Below, piece after piece: positions 36,557-45,133 of a stretch of 64,000 bases of DNA. Positions within the stretch are counted from its first letter, which is position 1, and each line of letters starts with the position of its first letter. Source of the DNA: Fusobacterium perfoetens ATCC 29250 (GTDB taxonomy: Bacteria; Fusobacteriota; Fusobacteriia; Fusobacteriales; Fusobacteriaceae); assembly GCF_000622245.1 (NCBI RefSeq), contig NZ_KK211416.1, positions 168,296 to 232,295 of the forward strand, written 5' to 3'. The position numbers were made by a program, and so were the translations under genes. The notes under the pieces are model-generated. The model was not told the origin of the DNA, made no database searches, and worked only from the letters and a program-made list of their open reading frames with translations.

Positions 36557-36635
36557 TAAAAAAAATATATATCAGATATATATAATTTATATTATACAAA
36601 TTAATAAATTTTAGATATACTTTTATTTAAAAGAA

Positions 36636-36806
36636 TTTAAGATAGAGGAGCAAATGATAAGAGTAAAATTATTTTAGTCTGACAAACGGAGAATAATTTG
36701 AAAGGAGATTTTGCCGAAATAGAAGTGAAGGTCAAAACATTTTTATTGGTAAATTAGATAATATCTATTTTACTGTCATTGAGTTTTCAATGGAGGGCTA
36801 TCAAGT
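36636..36806 (+). ncRNA. Lysine riboswitch (L box)
   Basis: The lysine-aptamer landmarks appear in order: GATAGAGGAGC (36641 on), AAGAGTA, GAAAGGAGATTTTGCCGAAA, a TACTGTCATT segment, and TGGAGGGCTATC (36791-36802), whose CTATC closes P1 with GATAG (36641-36645). A terminator follows at 36848-36883 and lysA begins at 36907, so lysine should switch lysA off by termination. Confidence 0.93.
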
Positions 36807-36847
36807 AAGTTATCTAAAATATAATTATTATTTTTATATAGGTTACT

Positions 36848-36883
36848 AAAGACAGTCTAAAATTGAGGAGACTGTCTTTTTTT
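36848..36883 (+). terminator. Riboswitch-controlled terminator before lysA
   Basis: Perfect 11-bp stem AAAGACAGTCT (36848-36858) with AGACTGTCTTT (36869-36879), then a T run. Confidence 0.9.
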
Positions 36884-36906
36884 ATAAAAATTTTGGAGGA
36901 AGTTTT

Positions 36907-38211
36907 ATGAGATATTTTGGAACAATGAAAAATAATAATGGAATTCTTGAAATAGGAGGAGTATCAGTAGAAAAACTTGCAAAAGAATATAAGACTCCGT
37001 TATATATTATGGACCAAGAATTAATAGAAAGTAATATAAAAAAATATATAGAAAATTTTAAGTCAAATAAATTTGAAACTGAAGTAGTTTATGCTTCAAA
37101 AGCATTTTTATCTAAAGCTATGTGCCAAATAATTGATAAATATGGATTAAGTATAGATGCAGTTTCTGGAGGAGAATTGTATTCTATAAAAGTTTCAAAA
37201 TTTCCTATGAATAGAGTACATATGCATGGAAATAATAAAAGTATAGAAGAACTTGAAATGTGTCTTGATTGGAATATAGGAATAGTAATATTGGATAATA
37301 TAAGTGAAATAGATAAACTTGGAACACTTGCAGAAGAAAAGAATAAAAAAATAAAGGTTATGTTAAGAATAAATATAGGAATTGATGCTCATACTCATGA
37401 ATATATAAGAACATCAAAACATAGTTCTAAGTTTGGAGAATCTATATTTGATGAAAATATTTACAGTATAATAGAAAAAATTATTTCTTATAAAAATTTA
37501 GAATTTTTAGGATTTCATTGTCATATAGGTTCACAAATCTTTGACACTAAAGCATTTCATGAAGGAATAGAAACAATGATAATGTTTACTAAGAAAATTT
37601 CAGAAAGATTTAATATAGAAATTCCTGAAATGAATTTAGGTGGGGGATTTGGAGTTTATTATGTAGATGGAGATGTAGAAGTAGATATTGAAAAATTTAT
37701 GAAATCTATGATAGAACATATTGAAAAAACTTTAGAAAAAGAAAAGATGACTTTAAAAAAAGTTTCAATTGAACCTGGAAGAAGCATTGTAGGTAATGCA
37801 GGTGGAACTTTATATACAGTTGGTGGAATAAAAAATACATATGGAGGAGTTAAATATGTATTCATTGACGGAGGAATGACTGATAATATAAGGCCAGCTT
37901 TATATCAAGCAAAATATGAGGCTGTAATAGCTAATAGACTTAATGAAAAAGCTGATGATATAGTTACTATTGCTGGAAAATGTTGTGAGTCTGGAGACTT
38001 AATAGGAAAAGATATGAAACTTGCTAAAGCTCAAGAGGGAGATTATATATTTGTATCTACAACAGGAGCTTATGGATATTCAATGTCTAGTAATTACAAT
38101 AAAGCTACAAGACCAGCAGTTGTATTTGTTAAAGATGGAAAATCTTATCTTTCAATAAAAAGAGAATCTTTTGAAGATTTAGTAGCTAATGATGTATTTA
38201 TAGAATTATAA
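36907..38211 (+). CDS. lysA: Diaminopimelate decarboxylase
   Basis: 434 aa PLP enzyme of fold type III, last step of lysine synthesis (meso-diaminopimelate to lysine and CO2). The PLP lysine is K65 in VVYASKAFLSKAM. HCHIGSQIFD and the GGGFGVYY phosphate-binding loop are present; CCESGD and GAYGYSMSSNYN near the C-terminus complete the active site at the dimer interface. Ribosome binding site TTGGAGG. Controlled by the lysine riboswitch directly upstream. Confidence 0.97.
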   Translation: MRYFGTMKNNNGILEIGGVSVEKLAKEYKTPLYIMDQELIESNIKKYIENFKSNKFETEVVYASKAFLSKAMCQIIDKYGLSIDAVSGGELYSIKVSKFPMNRVHMHGNNKSIEELEMCLDWNIGIVILDNISEIDKLGTLAEEKNKKIKVMLRINIGIDAHTHEYIRTSKHSSKFGESIFDENIYSIIEKIISYKNLEFLGFHCHIGSQIFDTKAFHEGIETMIMFTKKISERFNIEIPEMNLGGGFGVYYVDGDVEVDIEKFMKSMIEHIEKTLEKEKMTLKKVSIEPGRSIVGNAGGTLYTVGGIKNTYGGVKYVFIDGGMTDNIRPALYQAKYEAVIANRLNEKADDIVTIAGKCCESGDLIGKDMKLAKAQEGDYIFVSTTGAYGYSMSSNYNKATRPAVVFVKDGKSYLSIKRESFEDLVANDVFIEL

Positions 38212-38246
38212 TATCTAAAAAACAATATGCGGAAATTATTAAAATA

Positions 38247-38255
38247 TGATATAAT
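38247..38255 (+). promoter_or_regulatory. Extended -10 promoter before the D-aminoacylase-like gene
   Basis: TGATATAAT matches an extended -10; no good -35. It would start transcription about 80 nt before the start codon. Confidence 0.45.
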
Positions 38256-38293
38256 TATTTTATAACACAACTTAGATATACAAACAAATAAAG

Positions 38294-38341
38294 AAGGGAG
38301 GAAAGTTACAATATAAAAAATGTAACTTAAATTAGGATATG
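38294..38341 (+). promoter_or_regulatory. Ribosome binding site set apart from its start codon by a hairpin
   Basis: The only strong Shine-Dalgarno sequence (AAGGGAGGAAAG, 38294-38305) is about 35 nt before the ATG at 38339. Between them AGTTAC (38304-38309) can pair with GTAACT (38322-38327). The closer AGGA (38334-38337) touches the start codon. Folding would bring the strong site nearer. An ATG at 38320 is followed at once by TAA. Confidence 0.45.
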
Positions 38342-39682
38342 AGAACAGTAATAAATCACGGATTAGTTATAGACCCAAAAAATAGTTTATATGAGCCATT
38401 AAATATTGCAATAGAAAATGGAAAAATTGTAGAAATATCTCATCAGATATTAACTGGAGATCATGAAATAGATGCAGTAGGTATGTGTGTTTGTCCTGGA
38501 TTTATAGATATTGATATGCATGAAGTTTTAACTGATGGAACAACACCAGATAGAGAAATATTTAAAAGAATGTTATCTATGGGAGTTACTACAGGAATAG
38601 GGGGAAATTCTGGAATAGGAGTTTCTAATCCAAAGGAATTTTTAGATGGAGTAGATGAAGGACATCCTATTAACTTTGGAATGTTATTACCACATGGAAT
38701 ATTAAGAGAAAAAATAGGTGTTGATAGATATGTAAGTCTTGAAAATGACCAAGTAGAAAAAATGTATGAAATAGGGAAGAAAATTATGAGAGAATCAGGG
38801 CTATTAGGAATTAGTTTTGGTCTTAGATATGTTCCTGGAATAGATTTTAATGAGATGACAACTCTTGGGAAGCTTGGACAACATAAAATCATTGCAGCAC
38901 ATTTAAGAGAAGATGCTAAAAATATATTTAATGCAATAGATGAATTTTTAGATTTAGGAAATTATGTAAAAGCTAATTATTTAGTATCACATATTGGAAG
39001 TATGGCTGGTTTTGGTCAAATGGATAAAGCTTTAGAAATGTTAGATAAAAAAAGAGAAGAAGGAATAAATGTATATTGTGATTGTTATCCTTATACAGCT
39101 TTTAGTGCTAAAATAGGTTCTATCACATTTGATGAAGGATTTTTAGAAAGATATAATATTACTTATGATAAATTAGAGGTTATGGAAGGAAAATATAGAG
39201 GAAAAAGATGTACCGAAGAATTCTTTAATACTTTAAGAGAAGAAGCACCAGATACAATGATAATAGCTTATACAATTAATGAAAAAGATATGGAAAAGGC
39301 TCTATCATATCCTTATACAGTTATAGGTAGTGATGGAATACTTAATGCAAAAAATATAGGTCATCCTAGGGCAACAGGAACTTTCCCTAGAGTTTTAGGA
39401 AAATATTCAAGAGATGCTAAAGTTCTTGATTTATATGAAGCAGTAGAGAAAATGACATCAAAACCTGCAGAAATTTTAGGAATCAATAAAGGAAATTTAT
39501 CTATAGGTTCTGATGCAGATATTACAATTTTCTCTTTAGAAGATATTCGTGATTATGCAACTTTTGAAAATACAGAATTATTATCAGATGGAATAGTATA
39601 TGTATTAATTAATGGAGAAGTTGCTTTAGAAAATGGAAAAATAATGAATTCTAATTTAGGAAAATCTATAAGAAAGTTCTAG
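38339..39682 (+). CDS. N-acyl-D-amino-acid deacylase-like amidohydrolase
   Basis: 447 aa. The D-aminoacylase subgroup is shown by MGVTTGIGGNSGIGV (about 81-95), AAHLRED, the Cys/Asp-containing CDCYPYT, and HPRATGTFPRVLG (about 341-353). The usual first metal pair H-x-H appears as DIDMHEV, with Asp in place of the first His, so the metal site may be altered. Relatives hydrolyse N-acyl-D-amino acids or dipeptide-like substrates. It is followed 9 nt later by nrdG, an unrelated function. Substrate uncertain. Confidence 0.85.
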   Translation: MRTVINHGLVIDPKNSLYEPLNIAIENGKIVEISHQILTGDHEIDAVGMCVCPGFIDIDMHEVLTDGTTPDREIFKRMLSMGVTTGIGGNSGIGVSNPKEFLDGVDEGHPINFGMLLPHGILREKIGVDRYVSLENDQVEKMYEIGKKIMRESGLLGISFGLRYVPGIDFNEMTTLGKLGQHKIIAAHLREDAKNIFNAIDEFLDLGNYVKANYLVSHIGSMAGFGQMDKALEMLDKKREEGINVYCDCYPYTAFSAKIGSITFDEGFLERYNITYDKLEVMEGKYRGKRCTEEFFNTLREEAPDTMIIAYTINEKDMEKALSYPYTVIGSDGILNAKNIGHPRATGTFPRVLGKYSRDAKVLDLYEAVEKMTSKPAEILGINKGNLSIGSDADITIFSLEDIRDYATFENTELLSDGIVYVLINGEVALENGKIMNSNLGKSIRKF

Positions 39683-39691
39683 TGAGGAAAA

Positions 39692-40165
39692 ATGAAAATA
39701 ATATCAATAGTAGAAAATGACCCAATAAATAGTATGACAGGTTTCACTTTAACATTTTATTTTGCAGGGTGTGACCATTATTGTAAAGGGTGTTTTTCGC
39801 AAAATACTTGGGATTATGAAAGTGGTCAAGAATATGAGATAGAAGACATAAAAGAACTTATTCTTAATTCTCGTTGGAAAAATGTAACTTTTTTAGGTGG
39901 GGATCCATTTTATTTTAAAAATAGAGAAGAAGTCATAGAGCTTATCTATTTCATTAAAAAAAATACGAGTAAAAATATTTATTTATGGACAGGATATACT
40001 ATAGAAGAAATTCAAGAATGGATTGACCCAAGTATCATTGATTATCTTATAGAAGGAAGATTTGAAATTGATAGAAAAGATTTAAGGCTAAAACTTCGTG
40101 GAAGCTCTAACCAGAGAGTATTTCATAAGGGAATTGAGATGAAAGATATAGATAAAATAAATTAA
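39692..40165 (+). CDS. nrdG: Anaerobic RNR-activating radical-SAM protein
   Basis: 157 aa. The motif CDHYCKGC (C27, C31, C34) is the C-x3-C-x2-C cluster ligand of radical-SAM activases, followed by FSQNTWD, as in NrdG. It uses SAM and a [4Fe-4S] cluster to place the glycyl radical on NrdD. FLGGDPF is the SAM-binding GGE-like motif. It is about 3.1 kb from nrdD, behind lysA and the amidohydrolase, and shares a transcript with the latter. Ribosome binding site GTGAGGA. Confidence 0.93.
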   Translation: MKIISIVENDPINSMTGFTLTFYFAGCDHYCKGCFSQNTWDYESGQEYEIEDIKELILNSRWKNVTFLGGDPFYFKNREEVIELIYFIKKNTSKNIYLWTGYTIEEIQEWIDPSIIDYLIEGRFEIDRKDLRLKLRGSSNQRVFHKGIEMKDIDKIN

Positions 40166-40171
40166 AAAAAG

Positions 40172-40197
40172 GCTCGAGAAAATTTTCTCGAGCTTTT
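40172..40197 (+). terminator. Terminator after nrdG
   Basis: Perfect inverted repeat of 2 x 11 bp: GCTCGAGAAAA (40172-40182) and TTTTCTCGAGC (40183-40193), then TTTT. Confidence 0.85.
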
Positions 40198-40303
40198 ATT
40201 AATAGTTAATAAATTTTTATAAAAAGTTTTATATGGATTTTTAAATTTAATTGAATATTTTTACAGAATCTTAATAATTTATTTTTTAACATAATTTATC
40301 AAT

Positions 40304-40345
40304 AAAAAAATCTTTTACGAAAAAATATTCATAAAAGATTTTTTT
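40304..40345 (-). terminator. Terminator of the riboflavin operon
   Basis: A 14-bp AT-rich stem between AAAAAAATCTTTTA (40304-40317) and TAAAAGATTTTTTT (40332-40345). The minus-strand T run follows; it may work in both directions. Confidence 0.7.
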
Positions 40346-40365
40346 GGGATAGATAGAATTTGTTT

Positions 40366-41580
40366 TTATTTATTTTCTTTGCAACAATCAAAATGAAGTT
40401 TATGTCCCATTTTTTCAAACTTAGTTCTTAAGTATTTTTCATTAACATTATTAGGAGCAATCTCTATTTCGGCTCTTTTTTCAACTTTAACTCCATAACT
40501 TTCAAGTCCAGAAATTTTAGCAGGATTATTTGTCATAAGAGTTACAGATTTTACGCCTAGAGCTTTTAACATTTGAGCTGCTACTGCATAATCTCTTTCA
40601 TCTTCACCAAATCCAAGAGCAAGGTTAGCTTCAACAGTATCATAACCATTGTCTTGTAATTTATAAGCTTTTATTTTATTAATAAGCCCAATCCCTCTTC
40701 CCTCTTGTCTAAGATATAAAATAATTCCTTCACCTTTAGCATCAATCTCTTTCATAGCTCTTTTTAATTGAGAACCACAATCACATCTATAAGAACCTAA
40801 AATATCTCCTGTGAAACATTCAGAGTGGATTCTTACTAATACATTTTCTTTTCCAGAAACCTCACCTTTAACTAATGCAATATGTTCTTTACCATCTAGT
40901 TGATTATCAAATCCAACTAATTCGAAAGTTCCAGAATCAGTAGGAAGTTTTGCTGAACACTCTACTTTTACTAATTCATCATGAACTTTTCTATAATGAA
41001 TTAAATCTTCGATAGAAATTATTTTTAAATTATGGACTTTAGCAAATTCTAATAAATCATCTAATCTAGACATCATTCCATCTTCTTTCATAATTTCACA
41101 ACAAAGTCCAACTTCTTTTAGTCCAGCAAGTCTCATTAAATCAACAGTAGCTTCTGTATGTCCATCTCTTTCAAGTACCCCTTTTGGAAGAGCTCTTAAT
41201 GGAAACATATGTCCAGGTCTTCTAAAATCACTTGGTTTTGAATTTTCATCAACAACTTTCATAGCTGTAACAGAACGTTCATAAGCAGAAATTCCTGTTG
41301 TAGTATCTATATGGTCTATAGATACAGTAAAAGCTGTACAGTGATTATCAGTATTATTAGTTACCATTTGAGGTAAATCTAATTTTTTTACATAATAATC
41401 AGACATAGGCATACAAATAAGCCCTTTTGCATGAGTAGCCATAAAGTTTACATTTTCCAATGTAGCGAACTCAGCAGCACAAATAACATCTCCCTCATTT
41501 TCTCTATTTTCATCATCAACAACAATAATTGATTTTCCTGCTCTTAAATCTTGAAGAGCTTCTTCTATTGTATTAAACAT
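40366..41580 (-). CDS. ribBA: Bifunctional GTP cyclohydrolase II / DHBP synthase
   Basis: 404 aa fusion. The RibB half (1-200) makes 3,4-dihydroxy-2-butanone-4-phosphate from ribulose-5-phosphate: [10 protein letters not shown] and the [11 protein letters not shown] loop with HTEATVDL are intact. The RibA half (205-404) opens [21 protein letters not shown] gives the zinc Cys, and RQEGRGIGL the catalytic Arg. These are the two entry steps of riboflavin synthesis. Last gene of the rib operon. Confidence 0.97.
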   Translation of the reverse strand: MFNTIEEALQDLRAGKSIIVVDDENRENEGDVICAAEFATLENVNFMATHAKGLICMPMSDYYVKKLDLPQMVTNNTDNHCTAFTVSIDHIDTTTGISAYERSVTAMKVVDENSKPSDFRRPGHMFPLRALPKGVLERDGHTEATVDLMRLAGLKEVGLCCEIMKEDGMMSRLDDLLEFAKVHNLKIISIEDLIHYRKVHDELVKVECSAKLPTDSGTFELVGFDNQLDGKEHIALVKGEVSGKENVLVRIHSECFTGDILGSYRCDCGSQLKRAMKEIDAKGEGIILYLRQEGRGIGLINKIKAYKLQDNGYDTVEANLALGFGEDERDYAVAAQMLKALGVKSVTLMTNNPAKISGLESYGVKVEKRAEIEIAPNNVNEKYLRTKFEKMGHKLHFDCCKENK

Positions 41581-41598
41581 TTGTTCCTCCTTAAAATT

Positions 41599-42258
41599 TT
41601 AGAAAAATCCATGTTTAGCTAAAAAATTCAAGTCTAATTTTGATTTTTCTTCTTTTTCTTCTTTAAAATTTAGAAGTCTTTCAATATGTTTTCCTATTAA
41701 ATCAGTTTCGATATTTACATAATCTCCAACTTTCTTTTTTCCTAAAGTAATCATCTCTTGAGTATGTGGAATTAAAGAAACTGATAAAGTATTATCTTTA
41801 TGCCCAACGATAGAAAGACTAGCACCATCTATACTTACTCTTCCTTTTTCTACAACATATTTCATAAATCTATTTTCTATTTCAAAAGTATAAATTTTTG
41901 CAATACCATCTTGTTCTATAGATGAGATTCTTCCCTCACAGTCTACATCTCCTGTAACCAAATGTCCTCCAAGTGGAGTAGAAAGAGTTATAGATTTTTC
42001 AAGATTTACCATATTTCCTGGTTTTAATCTTTTTAGATTAGTTCTTTTTATAGTTTCGTGCATACAATCAGCTATAAAATAATCTTTTCCTATTTCAATA
42101 GCAGTAAGACAAGTACCATTAGTAGCAATACTATCTCCTAATTTTGCTCCTTCTAATACTTTATTACATTTAATTTTTAATTGAACAGATTTATCTCCAT
42201 TTGTTATAGATAAAACTTGTCCCATTTCTTCAATTAATCCAGTAAAAATATTAATCAC
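41599..42258 (-). CDS. ribE: Riboflavin synthase alpha chain
   Basis: About 219 aa, two similar lumazine-binding barrels (1-97 and 98-200), each with a G-x-x-x-SI-T/DG-x-S/CL-type core (LGDSIATNGTCLT; GRVSIDGASLS). It dismutates dimethyl-ribityl-lumazine to riboflavin. The start is unclear: GTG at 42258 overlaps ribD, with AAGG three bases before it. The family start (M-F-T-G) falls on an ATT codon at 42249, which has AGGTGA at better spacing. Confidence 0.94.
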   Translation of the reverse strand: MINIFTGLIEEMGQVLSITNGDKSVQLKIKCNKVLEGAKLGDSIATNGTCLTAIEIGKDYFIADCMHETIKRTNLKRLKPGNMVNLEKSITLSTPLGGHLVTGDVDCEGRISSIEQDGIAKIYTFEIENRFMKYVVEKGRVSIDGASLSIVGHKDNTLSVSLIPHTQEMITLGKKKVGDYVNIETDLIGKHIERLLNFKEEKEEKSKLDLNFLAKHGFF

Positions 42259-43369
42259 CTACCTTAAGGCTATTATTTATATTTTTATGAAATTCAATAG
42301 ATACATTATCATCTATAATATTATATTTTACATTTTCTAAATGAAAACAATCCTTTATTTCTCTAAAACTAAATCCATCTATAAAAGAAAGTCCACCACC
42401 TAAAATTTTAGGTGCAATAAATATCTCTCCACCATCTATTCTATCTTCTTTAAAAGCTCTAGAAATTAGATGAGAACCACCTTCTAATAAAACAGAATCT
42501 ATTTTCATTTCTCCAAGTTTATCTAATACTTCATCTACAGAAAAATCATACCCATCTAATAAAATAAATTTTATTCCTCTATCTAAAAGTCTTTGATAAC
42601 TTAAAACATTTTTATTATTACTTTTTGTATTTTCAATAGAGGTAACTATTATACTTTTTGAATCTTCATATTCTATAAAATGACAATCGTCTAAAGGTGT
42701 TCTTAAATGTGGGTCAATAACTATTCTATATGGATTTCTTCCATTTTCAATTCTAGAATTTAATCTAGGATTATCTTTTATAAGAGTATTAACTCCAACC
42801 ATTATACCTGTATATTCATTTCTTAAATATTGTACTTTTTCTCTTGACTTTTCATTTGTAATCCATTTTGAATCTCCAAAAGATGTAGCAATTTTTCCAT
42901 CTAAAGTTATGGCACATTTTAAGAAAAGATAAGGTTTACCTGTTTGAATATATTTGAAAAAAACTTTATTTATTTCTAATGCTTTTTCTTGTAAGACACC
43001 TACAACAACTTCTATTCCAGCTTCTTCAAGAATTTTTTTTCCTCTACCTGCTACTAGAGGGTTTGGGTCAAGAACAGCAATTACACATCTTTTTATTTTC
43101 ATTTTTTTTATCTTATCAACACAAGGTGGAGTTTTACCATGATGAGAACAAGGCTCTAAAGTTACATATAAAGTAGCTCCATTAGCCTTTTCTCCAGCCT
43201 CATCTAAGGCATAAACTTCAGCGTGAGGACCACCATAATATTTATGATACCCCTTACCTACTATTTCTCCATCTTTTACAACTACTGCTCCTACTAATGG
43301 ATTTGGATTAACTTGACCTTTTCCTTTTACAGCAAGTTCAAGAGCTAATTCCATATATTTAGTATCCAT
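42251..43369 (-). CDS. ribD: Bifunctional riboflavin deaminase/reductase
   Basis: 372 aa. The N-terminal cytidine-deaminase-type domain holds HAEVYAL and TLEPCSHHGKTPPC as the zinc site. The C-terminal reductase domain (about 150-365) has ITLDGKIA and LLEGGSHL for NADPH and substrate binding. It performs the second and third steps after GTP ring opening. It follows ribH closely and overlaps ribE. Confidence 0.97.
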   Translation of the reverse strand: MDTKYMELALELAVKGKGQVNPNPLVGAVVVKDGEIVGKGYHKYYGGPHAEVYALDEAGEKANGATLYVTLEPCSHHGKTPPCVDKIKKMKIKRCVIAVLDPNPLVAGRGKKILEEAGIEVVVGVLQEKALEINKVFFKYIQTGKPYLFLKCAITLDGKIATSFGDSKWITNEKSREKVQYLRNEYTGIMVGVNTLIKDNPRLNSRIENGRNPYRIVIDPHLRTPLDDCHFIEYEDSKSIIVTSIENTKSNNKNVLSYQRLLDRGIKFILLDGYDFSVDEVLDKLGEMKIDSVLLEGGSHLISRAFKEDRIDGGEIFIAPKILGGGLSFIDGFSFREIKDCFHLENVKYNIIDDNVSIEFHKNINNSLKVGD

Positions 43370-43371
43370 TA

Positions 43372-43833
43372 TTACATCCCCTTTAATAAGTTACACATTT
43401 CTATAGCACCATTTGCTACATCAAATCCTTTATTTCCAGCCTTAGTTCCAGCTCTTTCAATAGCTTCTTCAATACTGTTAGTAGTAAGAATTCCAAACAT
43501 AACAGGGATATTTGTTTTTAAAGATATAGTAGCACATCCTTTAGAAACTTCAGCACACACATAATCAAAATGAGGAGTAGCTCCTTTTATTACAGCTCCT
43601 AAAGCAAGGACAGCATCATATTTTCCTGATTCAGCCATTTTTTGAACTACTACAGGAATTTCAAAAGCTCCTGGAACCCAAGCAAGAGTAATATCATCAT
43701 CATTAACTCCATGTCTTCTTAAAGCATCATTAGCTCCACTAACTAATTTTGAAGTGATAAACTCATTAAATCTTCCAGCAACTATTCCTATTTTTAATCC
43801 TTTTCCATCAAAATTTCCTTCTAAAACTCTCAT
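43372..43833 (-). CDS. ribH: 6,7-dimethyl-8-ribityllumazine synthase
   Basis: 153 aa, normal length. [10 protein letters not shown] (start of the substrate site), WVPGAFEIP and [14 protein letters not shown] with the conserved His are all present. It joins the pyrimidine and the four-carbon unit to form the lumazine precursor. It is the first gene of the rib operon, preceded by an FMN riboswitch and terminator. Ribosome binding site AGGAGG. Confidence 0.97.
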   Translation of the reverse strand: MRVLEGNFDGKGLKIGIVAGRFNEFITSKLVSGANDALRRHGVNDDDITLAWVPGAFEIPVVVQKMAESGKYDAVLALGAVIKGATPHFDYVCAEVSKGCATISLKTNIPVMFGILTTNSIEEAIERAGTKAGNKGFDVANGAIEMCNLLKGM

Positions 43834-43871
43834 TATTTCCTCCTGTTTTTTTGAAACTTACAGGGAAAAAG

Positions 43872-43895
43872 AAAAACCCGAAATCAACTTTCGGG
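43872..43895 (-). terminator. Riboswitch-controlled terminator before ribH
   Basis: Stem CCCGAAA (43877-43883) with TTTCGGG (43889-43895); on the minus strand it is followed by five T. Confidence 0.88.
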
Positions 43896-43980
43896 CATTT
43901 ATAACAAAGTATACAAATAAATAAAGAATATAATAAATATAAAATTTATTTAATGATTTATAAATTATGTACTTTGTAAT

Positions 43981-44082
43981 CTTCTTCCATCCAGACTATA
44001 CTGTCGGTCTTGGAATTTCACCAAGTCAGTGATAACACTCGCGGACTTTACCGCCGATCGGGAATTTCACCCTGCCCTGAAG
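43981..44082 (-). ncRNA. FMN riboswitch (RFN element)
   Basis: On the minus strand the hallmark blocks appear in order: CTTCAGGGCAGGGTGAAATT, CCCGATCGGCGGTAAAGTCC, GCGAG, GGTGAAATTCC, ACCGACAGTATAGTC and GGATGGAAGAAG. The outer CTTC/GAAG pair closes P1. FMN binding should favour the terminator at 43872-43895 and shut off ribH-ribD-ribE-ribBA. Confidence 0.97.
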
Positions 44083-44117
44083 TTTTACAATTTTAATTTA
44101 GTTTTATATCTAACTAA

Positions 44118-44146
44118 ATTATATAGCACTTTAATTCCTTTGTCAA
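44118..44146 (-). promoter_or_regulatory. Promoter of the riboflavin operon
   Basis: On the minus strand: TTGACA (44146-44141), 17-bp spacer, TATAAT (44123-44118), a perfect consensus promoter upstream of the FMN aptamer. Confidence 0.88.
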
Positions 44147-44157
44147 GCTAAATAAAT

Positions 44158-44640
44158 TTAATTTTTATTTTCTAAAAATTTTTCAATTTTATTCTTTAAT
44201 AGCAAGGATTTTTTAGGGTCACCATTGGCAGAAATTCCAATTTTATAATTTTGATTTTCAATTACACTACAAAATCTCACAGTCATATTATCACTAGAAG
44301 AAACATTGTTTATTAAAATATTTTTATCTTTACAATAATTTGTAATTTGTTCATTTAACTCTTTATCATCAGTAGCAGCTATAACCATAAAAGCATCTTT
44401 TGTAATAAACTCTTCAAAATTTTCTTCTTTTATCTCTTTCATAATTAATTGAATATTTTTTTTATCAAATAAAAAAGATGTTATAGATTTATCTTTTATT
44501 TGTTTTGTGTAGATTAGAATATGAGCTCCTAAAGAAAGAAGTGTTGTGATTTTTCGAGCAGCCACTTTTCCAGCTCCTATTACTAAAATATTTTTTCCTG
44601 TTAAATCAATGAAAAATGGGAAAAAATTATTTTTAGCCAT
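44158..44640 (-). CDS. Precorrin-2 dehydrogenase / siroheme synthase N-terminal type protein
   Basis: 160 aa from the ATG at 44640, preceded by AAAAGGAG; an upstream in-frame ATG lacks such a site. The Rossmann motif VIGAGKVAARKITTLL (about 20-35) and VIAATDDKELNEQI are typical of the CysG N-terminal/Met8 family, which oxidises precorrin-2 to sirohydrochlorin with NAD+. NVSSSDNMTVRFCS supports the family. No tetrapyrrole genes lie beside it. Confidence 0.9.
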   Translation of the reverse strand: MAKNNFFPFFIDLTGKNILVIGAGKVAARKITTLLSLGAHILIYTKQIKDKSITSFLFDKKNIQLIMKEIKEENFEEFITKDAFMVIAATDDKELNEQITNYCKDKNILINNVSSSDNMTVRFCSVIENQNYKIGISANGDPKKSLLLKNKIEKFLENKN

Positions 44641-44888
44641 TATTATATCAGCTCCTTTTAAATAAATGATATTTTTTATTTTATCATACAAAATATTAAT
44701 TGTAAATAAAAATAAAATAACACTTTTTATTAGTCCGATAAAAATTACTATATATTAATTTTTGATTGATATAAAAAAATAAAAAATTAATTTATAATTT
44801 TTTGTATATAAAAAGATTGTTATAAATTATTTTTTATTAATAATTTTACAACAATCTTTCCAAATATTTTTAAAAGAATTTTTCAATT

Positions 44889-45071
44889 TTAAACAAAAAC
44901 ATTTACCTCTTTACCATTTATTAATGTTATAACAAACCAATTAAGATTAGGATACATAGGAGCACTTCCATTATCTTGAACATTATCAACTAAATCACAA
45001 TTTTTAAGTTCTTCTAATTGTTCTTCTGTAATTGGTTTAGCATTAAATTCTTCTAATTCTTCTAAAGTCAT
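44889..45071 (-). CDS. Small acidic protein, unknown function
   Basis: 60 aa. A strong ribosome binding site (ATGGAGGAAAATT) supports a real gene. The first half is Glu/Leu-rich and helical (TLEELEEFNAKPITEEQLEEL), the second half reads as two beta strands ending in NWFVITLINGKEVNVFV. No signal peptide or membrane segment. Family not recognised. Confidence 0.65.
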   Translation of the reverse strand: MTLEELEEFNAKPITEEQLEELKNCDLVDNVQDNGSAPMYPNLNWFVITLINGKEVNVFV

Positions 45072-45133
45072 AATTTTCCTCCATAAATAAATATTTATAT
45101 AGATATTTTATCACTTTAAATTTATATTACAAG

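Noticed and set aside
36557-36635. AT repeats after nrdD as an attachment site or mobile-element edge
   Set aside because: They read as an ordinary weak AT-rich hairpin and promoter region before the lysine riboswitch; no direct repeats flank a gene block.
38461-38892. 143-codon minus-strand frame inside the D-aminoacylase-like gene
   Set aside because: Antisense shadow with a Pro/Ser/Ile-rich composition, no start context.
42954-43176. Plus-strand frames inside ribD
   Set aside because: Both overlap the intact deaminase domain of ribD on the other strand and have no ribosome binding site.
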